Assembly (NCBI RefSeq): GCF_012027495.1
Contig: NZ_SNUK01000007.1
Span: 61,785-125,784, forward strand
Direction: 5' to 3'
DNA from: Thermococcus sp. JdF3
GTDB lineage: Archaea > Methanobacteriota_B > Thermococci > Thermococcales > Thermococcaceae
DNA: 64,000 nt
Positions 1 through 8,816 of this stretch are shown here, piece by piece (within the stretch, counting starts at the first letter, position 1; every line of letters begins with the position of its first letter). Under the pieces are notes generated by a model. That model was given only the letters and a program-made list of their open reading frames with translations, did no database searches and was not told the DNA's origin. The translations under genes and the position numbers were made by a program.

Positions 1-138
1 CACGTCGCCGAGGCGTACGACTACCTGGGCGAGAAGGAGAAGGCGGAAGAGGCCAGAAAGAAGTACGAGGAGTACAGGCAGAAGATCATGAAAGCCAACG
101 AGGAAACCTCGAATTTTCCGGGGGAGAAGAAGGAGTAA
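1..138 (+). CDS. C-terminal end of an unidentified protein cut by the window edge
   Basis: An open frame runs from base 1 to a TAA at 136-138 and gives 45 residues, HVAEAYDYLGEKEKAEEA and onward, ending in FPGEKKE. The start lies outside the window. The visible part is highly charged and helical, and the AEAYDYLGEKEKAEEARKKY pattern resembles the last helix pair of a tetratricopeptide repeat. That family assignment is an inference from one repeat; no function can be given. Confidence 0.6.
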   Translation, partial: HVAEAYDYLGEKEKAEEARKKYEEYRQKIMKANEETSNFPGEKKE

Positions 139-145
139 TCCCTGA

Positions 146-328
146 CTAGTACACCTCTCCCGTTTCCTCCAATTCCTCGAGTTCTTTCGCTATTTCCCTC
201 TCCATTCTCTCCGCGTACCTCTCCATCCAGTCGAAGAAGAACCAGGCTGCGAGGATGGGCAGGGCTATTGCCAAGAAGCCAAATACAATCTGAAAGTCCG
301 CGGGAACGGTCCGGGGGATGTACGGCAT
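146..328 (-). CDS. Small single-pass membrane protein, unknown function
   Basis: This 60-residue frame starts [12 protein letters not shown], has one hydrophobic stretch at about residues 14-33 ([18 protein letters not shown]), and ends in an acidic amphipathic helix rich in Glu and Arg. It looks like a membrane anchor with a charged cytoplasmic tail. The ATG at 328 is preferred over an upstream in-frame start at 373 because GGGAGA lies just before it and the extra N-terminal residues would precede the membrane segment without clear role. It is divergent from nac. I recognise no family. Confidence 0.6.
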   Translation of the reverse strand: MPYIPRTVPADFQIVFGFLAIALPILAAWFFFDWMERYAERMEREIAKELEELEETGEVY

Positions 329-376
329 GCTCTCCCGGGAAGGATTTCGCGGGGCACCCAAAAACCTTGCCAACCT

Positions 377-385
377 TTTTAAAAT
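377..385 (+). promoter_or_regulatory. TATA box of nac
   Basis: TTTTAAAAT, preceded by a C/A-rich stretch, lies about 30 bases upstream of the AGGTGGT ribosome binding site at 404-410. The spacing implies a very short leader, as is usual in Thermococcales. Confidence 0.55.
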
Positions 386-414
386 CCGGGGATAACTCTC
401 CCCAGGTGGTAGCG

Positions 415-750
415 ATGATGGGGATGAACCCGCGGCAGATGAAGAAGCTCATGCGCCAGATGGGCATCAAGATGGAGGAGCTCGAGGGGGTTGAGGAAGT
501 CATAATCAGGATGGAGAACAAGGAGATAGTCCTCAAGGAGCCAGTCATTACGATAATAACCGCGCAAGGCGAGAAGAGCTATCAGATCGTCCCGGGAAGT
601 GAGGAGGTCAGGGCCATCGTAAGGGTCTCGGAGGAGGACGTCCAGCTCGTCATGGAGCAGGCCGGCGTCGATTACGAGACAGCAAAAAAGGCCCTCGAAG
701 AGGCAAACGGCGACCTGGCGGAGGCCATACTGAAGCTGACTGAGGAATGA
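415..750 (+). CDS. nac: Nascent polypeptide-associated complex protein (archaeal NAC)
   Basis: Ribosome-associated chaperone that contacts nascent chains near the exit tunnel; archaeal NAC is a homodimer. The 111-residue product begins [19 protein letters not shown], then has the NAC beta-barrel region at about residues 25-75 ([18 protein letters not shown]) and a C-terminal UBA domain ([18 protein letters not shown]). Domain order and length fit archaeal NAC. AGGTGGT at 404-410 serves either ATG 415 or ATG 418; the second has the better spacing (7 bases), so the first Met may not be used. It stands alone with its own TATA box. Confidence 0.92.
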   Translation: MMGMNPRQMKKLMRQMGIKMEELEGVEEVIIRMENKEIVLKEPVITIITAQGEKSYQIVPGSEEVRAIVRVSEEDVQLVMEQAGVDYETAKKALEEANGDLAEAILKLTEE

Positions 751-789
751 GTCAGACCAAAGAAGAGAACAAAACGAAAACGTCGAGGT

Positions 790-1149
790 TCACTCCTCTC
801 CCTTCTCCTTCTGGAAGGTCTCTATGGCCTTCATGAGCGGTATGAGGTGCATCAGGGCAGGACCACCGGCCATGAGAACCGCAACGAGGCCCGCCTCGAT
901 AAGCTCCTCTGGCTTGGCACCGGCGGCGAGGGCCTTCTGGGTGTGGAGATAGATGCACCACTCGCAGCCCTGGGCTATGCCGAGGGCGAGGGCTATGAGC
1001 TCCTTTTCCCTAGTGGTCAGGGCCTTGTTGTCGAGGGTCTCCCTGAGAAACCTCGAGAAGGCCGATATCTCCTTCGGGTGCTGTTTACCCAGCCTGTCGA
1101 GGAGCTCCTCTATCTCCCCAAGTTTGACGTTAACATCGTCGTAATCCAT
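790..1149 (-). CDS. Carboxymuconolactone decarboxylase / AhpD-like family protein
   Basis: A 119-residue all-helical protein with the family core around C62-E-W-C65 followed by H69. In AhpD-like members this CxxC...H set is a redox-active dithiol used in peroxide defence; in true decarboxylases it is absent, so a disulfide or peroxidatic role is more likely here than ring decarboxylation. The start at 1149 (MDYDDVNV) follows GGTGA with 5-6 base spacing and a TTTATAT box just upstream. Monocistronic, convergent with nac. The exact substrate is unknown. Confidence 0.85.
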   Translation of the reverse strand: MDYDDVNVKLGEIEELLDRLGKQHPKEISAFSRFLRETLDNKALTTREKELIALALGIAQGCEWCIYLHTQKALAAGAKPEELIEAGLVAVLMAGGPALMHLIPLMKAIETFQKEKGEE

Positions 1150-1215
1150 AGGGCTCACCATATAAAGCTAAAAAAGGACTATCTTAAAGGCATTTCCAAA
1201 ACGAAAGGTTCAGAA

Positions 1216-2763
1216 CTAGGTGTGGACCACAACACCTCTCTGACGGAGGCGGAGGATGTCATCAATGACGTCTATGAGGGAAGCGATTATCTCATCGTAC
1301 TTCCCGCCATCCATACCGTACACTGTTTTAAGCCGGTCTTTAAGCTCGAAAAGCAACTCCTCATCCAGATCCATGAGCCGCTGGGCCTCCCTGGCGAGGA
1401 ATCTAAGCACAACCCCCCTGGCATCGTCCCGCTCAAGGAGCTGAAACATGACACCCATTGTTGACCTCAGGAAGGCATCATCCTGAACCTTATCGGTGAT
1501 TCTGGAGAGGAGTTCCAGCGCACCCTCTATATCTCGTGGATGGGCAGATTTAAGGAGCACGTTAAGGAGGGACGCGAAAAACTTCTGGGTTCCCGGGTAA
1601 AGCGTGTAGATATCCGCCAGAACCTCCGCAGCGGTTTCCCTGGCCCACGGGTTTTTGCTCTTCAGAAACTCCCCCAGGACGGGCAGTATGCTGTAGGCAT
1701 CGGAGGGGGTCAGGTACTGGGTAAGTCTGGAGACTATCCACAGGGCGTCCATTCTTCTGGTGTAGTCCTCGTCCTCCAGCATCCCGAGAACCCGGCCCAT
1801 AACCTCCGGATCCATCTTGGCGAGTTCAGCCACGATCTCGGGTTTTCCAGCATCGAGAAGCCGGTCGATGTCTTTCGCGCTGTACTGACTGGCAGTCATG
1901 CTCTTTGTAAGGTCCTCGGTGTCCTTTATGGCATTATCAACACCCGCCGACTTCTCAAGCTTTTCGAGGACCTGGGCCGCACGGATACCGAGTTTAACGT
2001 CTCCCCTGAGCCGTTTAATGCCGTTGATGGCCTTCAACTTATTTCTCATGCTGAGCTTGTCGGAGCGAGACAGAAGTCTGTCCATGGACATAACCGCCCT
2101 CTCGACAACGTATGGGTCTGGATGAGAAAGAAGGTCCGCCATCTTATCGAATACCTCGTTTAAAACCTTGGTGTCTTCAGTCTTGCTGGCCATCTCGGTC
2201 AGGGCAGTTATCGCGGCACCCTGGACTTCACGCTTTTTGCTTGAGCCTATGAGGGAGAACAGCCAGCCTATCAAACGATAGGCCAGCTTTGCAAACTTTG
2301 CACCCACCTTACCCAGGCCCTCTGAGGCGTATTCACTGAGTATCGGAATGCCTGATTTGATGACATCCATAAGCGCATCTGTGATTCTACCGTACTCCTC
2401 CTCGGTAAGCTGACCCCGCTCAAGAAGGGCGTTCAGAACCTCCAGCGCCTTGAGGGCAACCCTCTCATTACCGTCTCTGGTCAGGGAGATTATTCCATCC
2501 AGTGCGGCGGAGAGCCGACTCTGGGAGAGTCCATCTTCCCCGACCATGTCAAGAAGAACCTGGAGGGCGTTGGCCCTCACATGGGGGTTATCGTCCGACA
2601 GCAGCTCCAGAAGAACCTGAAAAGCGCTGTCGTACTCGGATGCAAGTTCACGAACCTCCCGCAGATGCCAGGCCAGGAGGTCTTTACGCATGCCCGCCTT
2701 GTTAACCACAAGCTCCCCGCCGCCCAAAGCCATCAAGGTCAGCCAATACACCATCAGCGTCAC
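1216..2763 (-). CDS. HEAT/armadillo-repeat protein
   Basis: 515 residues made of repeated helix pairs of about 35-40 residues with the HEAT signature of Asp/Asn, Val and Arg (for example DDNPHVRANALQVLLDM near residue 57, DPYVVERAVMSMDRL mid-protein, NPWARETAAEVLADI in the C-terminal third). Such solenoids act as protein-binding scaffolds; no catalytic motif is visible. The first 25 residues are hydrophobic (MTLMVYWLTLMALGGG) and may anchor it or may be untranslated if the Met at 2691 is used. GGTGA five bases before 2763 supports the longer form. Divergent from hflX across 153 bases. Confidence 0.8.
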   Translation of the reverse strand: MTLMVYWLTLMALGGGELVVNKAGMRKDLLAWHLREVRELASEYDSAFQVLLELLSDDNPHVRANALQVLLDMVGEDGLSQSRLSAALDGIISLTRDGNERVALKALEVLNALLERGQLTEEEYGRITDALMDVIKSGIPILSEYASEGLGKVGAKFAKLAYRLIGWLFSLIGSSKKREVQGAAITALTEMASKTEDTKVLNEVFDKMADLLSHPDPYVVERAVMSMDRLLSRSDKLSMRNKLKAINGIKRLRGDVKLGIRAAQVLEKLEKSAGVDNAIKDTEDLTKSMTASQYSAKDIDRLLDAGKPEIVAELAKMDPEVMGRVLGMLEDEDYTRRMDALWIVSRLTQYLTPSDAYSILPVLGEFLKSKNPWARETAAEVLADIYTLYPGTQKFFASLLNVLLKSAHPRDIEGALELLSRITDKVQDDAFLRSTMGVMFQLLERDDARGVVLRFLAREAQRLMDLDEELLFELKDRLKTVYGMDGGKYDEIIASLIDVIDDILRLRQRGVVVHT

Positions 2764-2916
2764 CCTGGAATACTTAGATTACACTCCGATTTAAGGGTTC
2801 CCTCAACGCCCGCTACTCAAATCGAACCTGTCGTGCGGTAAATGGTGCCACAATCAAACATCAAACACAGCAGGGAGGCGCAAAACTATTAACCCCCAAA
2901 GAAAAGTGGGAACAGA

Positions 2917-4227
2917 ATGAAGGCTATAGGCGTAATAAGAAAATCCAGGCGGGACAGGGTCAGCCGCGAGGAGTTCGAGGAGCTGCTGAGAAGCGCTGGC
3001 TATGAGGTAGTGGCGATACTCGAGCAGAACAGGGAGGAGCATCCGAAGTACAACATCGGAAAGGGGAAGCTGGAGGAGCTCAGGGAGCTGGTTCGGGAGC
3101 TGGAACCGGACAGGGTCGTGTTCGCCAACAAGCTCAGCCCGAGCCAGGCGTACAACCTCTGGAAGGAGCTCAGGGTTGAAATCATGGACAGGTGGCAGCT
3201 CGTTCTCGAAATCTTCGAGAAACGCGCCCACTCAAAGGAGGCCAAGCTCCAGGTGGAGCTGGCGAGCCTCCAGTACGAGGTTCCGCTCGTGAAGGAGGCC
3301 ATCAGAAGGATAAAGCTTGGCGACAGGGCGGGTTTCAAGGGAATGGGCGAGTACCAGACCCAGCAGTACCTCAAGCACATCCGCTACCGAATGGGCCGGA
3401 TAAGAAGGGAGCTGGAGAGGGTCAAAGCCGATAGAGAGGTGAAACGGAAGCGCCGCGAGGAGGTTGGCTTCATACTGGTGGCCCTTGCCGGCTACACCAA
3501 CGCGGGGAAATCGACCCTTCTCAACGCCCTCGCCGGGGAGGATATAGAGGCGAGGAACCAGATGTTCACCACCCTGGACACGACGACGAGGCGCTTCAAG
3601 CTCGGCGGGAAGAGGGTTCTCGTCACCGATACTGTGGGCTTCATCGACGGCCTGCCACCGTTCATAGTCGAGGCCTTCCACTCGACGCTCGAGGAGATAG
3701 TAAAGGCGGACATAATCCTGCTCGTCCTGGATGCGAGCGAGCCCTGGGGGGAGATAAGAAGAAAATTCATGGCGTCCCTGGGCGTCCTGAGGGAGCTGAA
3801 AACCCTGGACAGACCGATGGTGGTTGCACTCAACAAGATGGACCTGACCAACAGGGAAGACGTCCGCGACAAGGCCGAGAGGGTGAGGGAGATAGCGGAG
3901 GAGAGGGGCATAAACCTCCGCCGCGTGGTATCGATCTCCGCGAAGCTGGGGGAGCTTGAGGAGCTTTACGATGCGCTCGAGGATGCCGTGCTGACCCTGC
4001 CAAAGTACGGGGCCTTTGAGATAACCGTGACGGAGCCAGAGAAGGTGCCGCAGGTCATGGCCCTGATAAACGCCATCGGCGAGGTTCTAAACGTGGAATA
4101 CGGCGAGGAGACCAGAATAGAGGCCTACATACAGACGGGGATGATAAAGGAGCTGACGAGGCTCGGCGTGGGGATACGGAGATTAAACCAGCCCCACAAG
4201 GGCGAAGGCCTTAAAGATGGCCAGTGA
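2917..4227 (+). CDS. hflX: GTPase HflX
   Basis: Ribosome-binding GTPase of the OBG-HflX group, implicated in ribosome splitting and rescue. The 436-residue product has an N-terminal HflX domain (residues 1-120, with NREEHPKYNIGKGKLEELR), a coiled-coil linker rich in Arg/Lys and Glu (about 120-185), and a G domain with G1 GYTNAGKST near residue 191, G3 DTVGF, G4 NKMD and G5 SAK. The length fits the archaeal family. The 3' end overlaps the convergent phosphate transporter by 45 bases, so the C-terminal tail (QPHKGEGLKDGQ) is encoded opposite the last transporter codons. Confidence 0.95.
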   Translation: MKAIGVIRKSRRDRVSREEFEELLRSAGYEVVAILEQNREEHPKYNIGKGKLEELRELVRELEPDRVVFANKLSPSQAYNLWKELRVEIMDRWQLVLEIFEKRAHSKEAKLQVELASLQYEVPLVKEAIRRIKLGDRAGFKGMGEYQTQQYLKHIRYRMGRIRRELERVKADREVKRKRREEVGFILVALAGYTNAGKSTLLNALAGEDIEARNQMFTTLDTTTRRFKLGGKRVLVTDTVGFIDGLPPFIVEAFHSTLEEIVKADIILLVLDASEPWGEIRRKFMASLGVLRELKTLDRPMVVALNKMDLTNREDVRDKAERVREIAEERGINLRRVVSISAKLGELEELYDALEDAVLTLPKYGAFEITVTEPEKVPQVMALINAIGEVLNVEYGEETRIEAYIQTGMIKELTRLGVGIRRLNQPHKGEGLKDGQ

Positions 4228-5145
4228 GAGTATCACTGCCGTGAGGGGGGTCGCGACCCACCCGAAGACTATATCCCTGATAACCGATTTCTCAACGCCC
4301 CTGCCGGCGAGGAGGCCCACTCCCACCACGCCTCCGACTATGGACTGGCTCGAGCTTACCGGAAGGCCGAAGAAGTTGGCGAGGCTGACGGCGATGGCGG
4401 AGCCAAACTGGGCGGCGAAGGCTGAGATTGGGCCAAGGGCCGTTATCTTCTTCCCAACGGTGTGCATCACCGCGTAGCTGAAGGTGAGGGCACCGAGGGA
4501 GAGCGCTATCGCCCCGAATATCCCGGCCACCTTCGGCTCCATGAAGCCCGCGCCGACGAGGGGTCCGGAGGCGTTGGCCACCTCGTTGGTTCCGAAGTTG
4601 AAGGCCATGTAGGAGCCGCCGAGTATCGCCAGGGCCTTGTAGAGGGATTCAAGGGTCGAGACGCTCCTGATCCTCGACACCACCAGAGAATAGAACCTGT
4701 ACAGAACTATCGCAAGCAGACCCGAGAGCACGGGGGAGACGACCCATGCGGCGGCGATTTTGGTGAGGGTGTACCAGTTCACAGGGGCGTGGGTGGCCAG
4801 GCCGACTCCGATGACGCCCCCCACTATGGCCTGGGTCGTGGAGACCGGGAGCCCCTTGACCGTCGCTATCGTGACCCAGACTCCCGCCGCGAGGAGGGCT
4901 ATGACGGCCATCTCCATCGTGAGGTAGCCCTCCGGCACTATGCCCTTCCCGACGGTCTTCATAACCTTGTATCCCCTGAGGTAGGCCCCCATGAGGACGA
5001 ATATTGCTATCGTGAGAGTGGCCTGGCGGAAGCTCAGTATTCCAGCCCCGACCGCGGTGCCCATGGAGTTGGCGGAATCGTTAGCGCCTATGTTCCAGGC
5101 AATGTAGAAAGCCACCGCAACAGCCGCCACCGCCAGGCCATCCAT
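4183..5145 (-). CDS. Inorganic phosphate transporter, PiT family
   Basis: A 320-residue polytopic membrane protein with about ten helices and the duplicated PiT signatures, GANDSANSMGTAVGAG in the first half and GTNEVANASGPLVGAGF in the second. PiT proteins carry phosphate or metal-phosphate with H+ or Na+. I place the start at ATG 5145 (MDGLAVAA) because GGTGGT lies 5 bases upstream and a TATATAG element lies before that; the longer frame to 5259 would add a charged non-conserved leader. No PhoU-like gene is adjacent. It overlaps hflX by 45 bases at the 3' end. Confidence 0.9.
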   Translation of the reverse strand: MDGLAVAAVAVAFYIAWNIGANDSANSMGTAVGAGILSFRQATLTIAIFVLMGAYLRGYKVMKTVGKGIVPEGYLTMEMAVIALLAAGVWVTIATVKGLPVSTTQAIVGGVIGVGLATHAPVNWYTLTKIAAAWVVSPVLSGLLAIVLYRFYSLVVSRIRSVSTLESLYKALAILGGSYMAFNFGTNEVANASGPLVGAGFMEPKVAGIFGAIALSLGALTFSYAVMHTVGKKITALGPISAFAAQFGSAIAVSLANFFGLPVSSSQSIVGGVVGVGLLAGRGVEKSVIRDIVFGWVATPLTAVILSLAIFKAFALVGLV

Positions 5146-5313
5146 TTTAACCACCACTATATAGACTATATACCTGCGTGGGGTTTGCGGACTTAAAAAT
5201 TTAGCGGGCGAACTTTTTTCGGGAAACGATGACCGCTTTTTACCATTGACGACTGACAACGTTCACGCCTACCCAAAGACAGCTGCCGAAGGGAGCTTAA
5301 GCCAATACCGAAA

Positions 5314-5323
5314 CTTAAATAAA
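5314..5323 (+). promoter_or_regulatory. TATA box of the por/vor operon
   Basis: CTTAAATAAA, preceded by CGAAA as a BRE-like element, lies 55 bases upstream of porG. It predicts a leader of about 25 bases carrying the AAGGAGG ribosome binding site before ATG 5369. Confidence 0.6.
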
Positions 5324-5368
5324 TGCATTGGATGAATAAACTTTGACAAATTTAAGGAGGCAGAGAAG

Positions 5369-5926
5369 ATGATCGAGATTCGTTTTCACGGTAGAGGTGG
5401 ACAGGGTGCCGTTACCGCCGCCAACATACTAGCCTCAGCTGCTTTCCTTGAGGGCAAGTACGTCCAGGCGTTCCCGTTCTTCGGTGTTGAGAGGCGTGGA
5501 GCGCCGGTTACGGCTTTCACCAGGATCGACGAGAAGCCGATAAGGATCAAGACCCAGATCTACGAGCCGGACATAGTGGTCGTCCTCGACCCGAGCCTTC
5601 TCGACACCGTCGACGTTACCGCCGGTCTCAAGGACGGCGGAATAGTCATCGTCAACACCGAGAAGAGCAAGGAGGAGGTCCTTGAGAAGCTCAAGAAGAA
5701 GCCGGCCAAGCTCGCCCTCGTTGACGCCACCACCATAGCCCTTGACGTCCTCGGACTGCCGATCACCAACACCTCGATCCTCGGTGCGGTCTCCAAGGCC
5801 ACGGGTGTCGTCAGCCTCGAGCACGTCCAGAAGGCCATCCAGGACGTCTTCTCCGGCGCCCTCGGAGAGAAGAACGCCAAGGCCGCAGAGGAAGCCTTCA
5901 ACAAGACCGTCATCTACGAGCTCTGA
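5369..5926 (+). CDS. porG: Shared gamma subunit of pyruvate and 2-ketoisovalerate ferredoxin oxidoreductases
   Basis: 185 residues starting [20 protein letters not shown], the nucleotide-fold signature of the gamma subunit. In Pyrococcus furiosus one gamma protein serves both POR and VOR; here too a single gamma gene precedes two complete delta-alpha-beta sets, and no second gamma gene is seen. It acts in the cytoplasm in CoA-dependent oxidation of 2-ketoacids with ferredoxin as acceptor. It is the first gene of the operon. The 43 bases after its stop are pyrimidine-rich (TCTTCTTTCCTTACCCC) and could attenuate transcription, but vorD follows with its own ribosome binding site. Confidence 0.95.
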
Positions 5927-5969
5927 TCTTCTTTCCTTACCCCTTAATTCAAGCAAGGTGGTGATGAGG

Positions 5970-6287
5970 TTGAACACGCTGTTCGGTGAAAAGAAAGAAG
6001 GGGCCACCAAAATCGTCCTCAAGAGCGTGGACGAGTATCCCGAGGCCCCTGTGAGCCTGGGAACAACCCTCAGCAACTTCACGGGAGACTGGAGGACCTT
6101 CATCCCGGTCATTGACGACGAGAAGTGCGTTAAGTGCTACATATGCTGGAAGTTCTGCCCGGAGCCGGCCATATTCATCCGCGAGGACGGCTACGTGGGA
6201 GTTGATTACGACTACTGTAAGGGCTGCGGCATCTGTGCGAACGAGTGCCCGACCAAGGCAATAACCATGGAGAAAGAGGAGAAGTGA
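5970..6287 (+). CDS. vorD: 2-ketoisovalerate ferredoxin oxidoreductase, delta subunit
   Basis: About 105 residues with two 4Fe-4S motifs, CVKCYICWKFCPEP and CKGCGICANECPT, which pass electrons from the TPP site to ferredoxin. I place the start at TTG 5970 (MNTLFGEKKEG): AAGGTGGTGA at 5955-5964 is then 6-7 bases upstream, and the start residues match the Pyrococcus protein as I recall it. The in-frame ATG at 5964 overlaps the ribosome binding site and is less likely. The order porG-vorDAB-porDAB identifies this first set as VOR. Confidence 0.92.
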   Translation: MNTLFGEKKEGATKIVLKSVDEYPEAPVSLGTTLSNFTGDWRTFIPVIDDEKCVKCYICWKFCPEPAIFIREDGYVGVDYDYCKGCGICANECPTKAITMEKEEK

Positions 6288-6297
6288 GGTGTTGGTT

Positions 6298-7485
6298 ATG
6301 GAGTACAAACCCATTAGGAAGGTTGTGAGCGGCAACTACGCGGCCGCCTACGCCGCCAAGCACGCCCGCGTCGAGGTCGTGGCGGCTTACCCGATCACTC
6401 CTCAGACGAGCATCATCGAGAAGATAGCCGAGTTCATAGCCAACGGAGAGGTTGAGAACCTCGAGTACGTGGCCGTGGAGAGCGAGCACTCGGCCATGGC
6501 AGCGTGCATTGGAGCGAGCGCGGCTGGAGCCAGGACCTTCACCGCCACCTCGGCCCAGGGTCTCGCCCTCATGCACGAGATGCTCCACTGGGCGAGCGGT
6601 GCTAGGCTTCCTGTGGTCATGGTCGACGTCAACCGCGCCATGGCACCCCCGTGGAGCGTCTGGGACGACCAGACCGACAGCCTTGCTCAGCGCGACACCG
6701 GCTGGATGCAGTTCTACGCCGAGAACAACCAGGAGGTCTACGACGGCGTCCTCATGGCCTTTAAGATAGCCGAGACCGTTAACCTCCCCGCGATGGTGAT
6801 CGAGAGCGCCTTCATACTGAGCCACACCTACGACGTCGTCGAGATGATACCGCAGGAGCTCGTTGACGAGTTCCTTCCGCCGAGGAAGCCGCTCTACACC
6901 ATCACGGACTTTGACAACCCGATATCCGTGGGCGCCCTCGGAACCCCGGCCGACTACTACGAGTTCCGTTACAAGATACAGAAGGCCATGGAGGAAGCCA
7001 AGAAGGTCATCCACGAGGTCGGCAGGGAGTTTGGCGAGCGTTTTGGAAGGGACTACAGCCAGATGATAGAGCTCTACAGGACTGACGACGCAGACTTCGT
7101 CTTCATGGGTATGGGTTCACTCATGGGAACCGTCAAGCAGGCGGTCGATGTTCTCCGCGAGGAGGGCTACAGGGTAGGTGCCGCCAAGGTCCGCTGGTTC
7201 AGGCCGTTCCCGAAGGAGGAGCTCTACGAGCTGGCAAAGAGCGTTGATGGTATAGCCGTCCTCGACAGGAACTTCTCCTTCGGCCAGGAGGGCATACTCT
7301 TCAACGAGGCCAAGGGAGTCCTCTACAACACCGACGCCCACCCGATCATGAAGAACTACATCGTCGGCCTCGGAGGCAGGGACTTCACGGTCGCCGACGT
7401 CAGGAGGATAGCCGAGAACATGAAGGCAATCATCGATAAGGGAGAGCTTGATGTAGAGGTGGACTGGTACCACCTTAAGAGGTGA
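6298..7485 (+). CDS. vorA: 2-ketoisovalerate ferredoxin oxidoreductase, alpha subunit
   Basis: 395 residues; the pyrimidine-binding half of the TPP enzyme, with AAYPITPQTSIIEKIAEF near the N-terminus, the VESEHSAMAACIGASAAG stretch, and the C-terminal domain including the FRPFPKEEL segment. It oxidises branched-chain 2-ketoacids from valine, leucine and isoleucine to acyl-CoA with reduction of ferredoxin. Start ATG 6298 has GAGGTG 6 bases upstream; an in-frame GTG at 6289 overlaps it and is rejected. It overlaps the ribosome binding site of vorB. Closely paralogous to porA downstream. Confidence 0.94.
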   Translation: MEYKPIRKVVSGNYAAAYAAKHARVEVVAAYPITPQTSIIEKIAEFIANGEVENLEYVAVESEHSAMAACIGASAAGARTFTATSAQGLALMHEMLHWASGARLPVVMVDVNRAMAPPWSVWDDQTDSLAQRDTGWMQFYAENNQEVYDGVLMAFKIAETVNLPAMVIESAFILSHTYDVVEMIPQELVDEFLPPRKPLYTITDFDNPISVGALGTPADYYEFRYKIQKAMEEAKKVIHEVGREFGERFGRDYSQMIELYRTDDADFVFMGMGSLMGTVKQAVDVLREEGYRVGAAKVRWFRPFPKEELYELAKSVDGIAVLDRNFSFGQEGILFNEAKGVLYNTDAHPIMKNYIVGLGGRDFTVADVRRIAENMKAIIDKGELDVEVDWYHLKR

Positions 7486-7490
7486 GAAAG

Positions 7491-8426
7491 ATGGAGATTC
7501 CCGAGAACGTTAAGAAGAGGTTGAGCATTCCAGCTGATGAGCACTTTTACGCAGGCCACACCGCCTGCCAGGGATGTGGCGCTGCCCTTGGACTTCGCTA
7601 CGTGCTCAAGACCTACGGCAAGAAGACCATCTTCACGATCCCCGCGTGCTGTTCGACCATCATAGCCGGTGCGTGGCCGTACTCAACCCTCGACGCCCCG
7701 CTCTTCCACACGGCCTTTGAGACCACCGGTGCCGTCATGAGCGGCATCGAGGCAGCCCTCAAGGTCAAGGGCTACAAGGTCAAGGGCGAGGACGGTGTCA
7801 TGGTCGTCGGCTGGGCCGGCGACGGTGGTACCGCGGACATAGGCCTGCAGGCCCTCAGCGGATTCCTCGAGAGGGGCCACGACGCGCTCTACATCATGTA
7901 CGACAACGAGGCCTACATGAACACCGGAATCCAGAGGTCCGGTTCGACCCCGTACGGTGCCTGGACCACCAACACCCCCGGCGGAAAGAAGCACTTCCTC
8001 GAGAAGAGGCACAAGAAGAAGGTCATCGACATAGTCATAGCCCACGAGATACCCTACGCCGCCACCGCAAGCGTCGCCTATCCGGAGGACTTCGTGAGAA
8101 AGCTCAAGAAGGCCAGGGACACTCCGGGACCGAGCTTCATCCAGCTCTTCGCCCCGTGCCCGACCGGCTGGCGCTCACCGACCGACAAGAGCATTGAGCT
8201 CGCAAGGCTCGCGGTCCAGACCGCATACTTCCCGCTCTTCGAGTACGAGAACGGCAGGTACAAGATCAACATGCCCTCACCGAAGAAGGAGCCGAAGCCG
8301 ATAGAGGAGTTCCTCAAGTTCCAGGGCAGGTTCAAGTACATGACCACGGAGGACATCGAGATCCTCCAGCAGTGGGTCAACCACGAGTGGGAGAGGCTCA
8401 AGAAGCTCGCCGAGGTCTTCGGCTGA
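7491..8426 (+). CDS. vorB: 2-ketoisovalerate ferredoxin oxidoreductase, beta subunit
   Basis: 311 residues; the TPP-diphosphate-binding subunit with the CxxC pair in GHTACQGCGAALGLR and a later Cys in PACCSTI, which hold the proximal 4Fe-4S cluster, and the TPP/Mg motif [16 protein letters not shown] followed by [15 protein letters not shown]. Start ATG 7491 follows GAGGTGA by 5-6 bases. It completes the VOR set. After its stop a new TATA-like element precedes porD, so transcription of the POR set may be partly separate. Confidence 0.94.
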   Translation: MEIPENVKKRLSIPADEHFYAGHTACQGCGAALGLRYVLKTYGKKTIFTIPACCSTIIAGAWPYSTLDAPLFHTAFETTGAVMSGIEAALKVKGYKVKGEDGVMVVGWAGDGGTADIGLQALSGFLERGHDALYIMYDNEAYMNTGIQRSGSTPYGAWTTNTPGGKKHFLEKRHKKKVIDIVIAHEIPYAATASVAYPEDFVRKLKKARDTPGPSFIQLFAPCPTGWRSPTDKSIELARLAVQTAYFPLFEYENGRYKINMPSPKKEPKPIEEFLKFQGRFKYMTTEDIEILQQWVNHEWERLKKLAEVFG

Positions 8427-8447
8427 GCTTTCCATCTTTACCCCAAG

Positions 8448-8457
8448 GTTTAAGTTT
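8448..8457 (+). promoter_or_regulatory. Probable internal TATA box in front of porD
   Basis: GTTTAAGTTT with a purine-rich BRE-like CCAAG before it lies 31-40 bases upstream of the porD start in the only sizeable gap of the cluster (61 bases). The distance suits a transcript beginning just upstream of the porD ribosome binding site. Confidence 0.45.
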
Positions 8458-8487
8458 CCATCTGATAAGTCACCCGAGGTGATAAGC

Positions 8488-8805
8488 ATGGCCGAGAGTC
8501 CGTTTAAGGCCGACATTGAGAGGGTTCAGAAGGAGTATAGCGAAAAGATGACCCCCGGAGCGATAGCCACCATCCCGGGGAGCAGCGTCATAAACAAGAC
8601 CGGTTCCTGGCGCGTCTTTATGCCCGAGTTCAACCGGGACAAGTGCGTCCGCTGCTACCTCTGCTACGTCTACTGCCCGGAGCCGGCCATCTACCTCGAC
8701 GAGGAGAACTATCCCGTCTTCGACTACGACTACTGTAAGGGCTGTGGAGTTTGCGCGAACGAGTGCCCGACCGACGCTATCATAATGGTTAGGGAGACCA
8801 AGTGA
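8488..8805 (+). CDS. porD: Pyruvate ferredoxin oxidoreductase, delta subunit
   Basis: 105 residues with two 4Fe-4S motifs, CVRCYLCYVYCPEP and CKGCGVCANECPT. It is a paralogue of vorD with a longer N-terminal arm (ADIERVQKEYSEKMTPG). ATG 8488 lies 6 bases after GAGGTGA; the in-frame GTG at 8479 overlaps that site. It passes electrons from the alpha-beta core to ferredoxin. It is the first gene of the POR set and has its own promoter-like element. Confidence 0.94.
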   Translation: MAESPFKADIERVQKEYSEKMTPGAIATIPGSSVINKTGSWRVFMPEFNRDKCVRCYLCYVYCPEPAIYLDEENYPVFDYDYCKGCGVCANECPTDAIIMVRETK

Positions 8806-8816
8806 GGTGGTGAAAG

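Noticed and set aside
8468..8484. TGM-like AGTCAC-CCGAG-GTGATA before porD
   Set aside because: The GTGATA half is explained by the ribosome binding site GAGGTGA, and the other half has two mismatches, so it is most likely chance.
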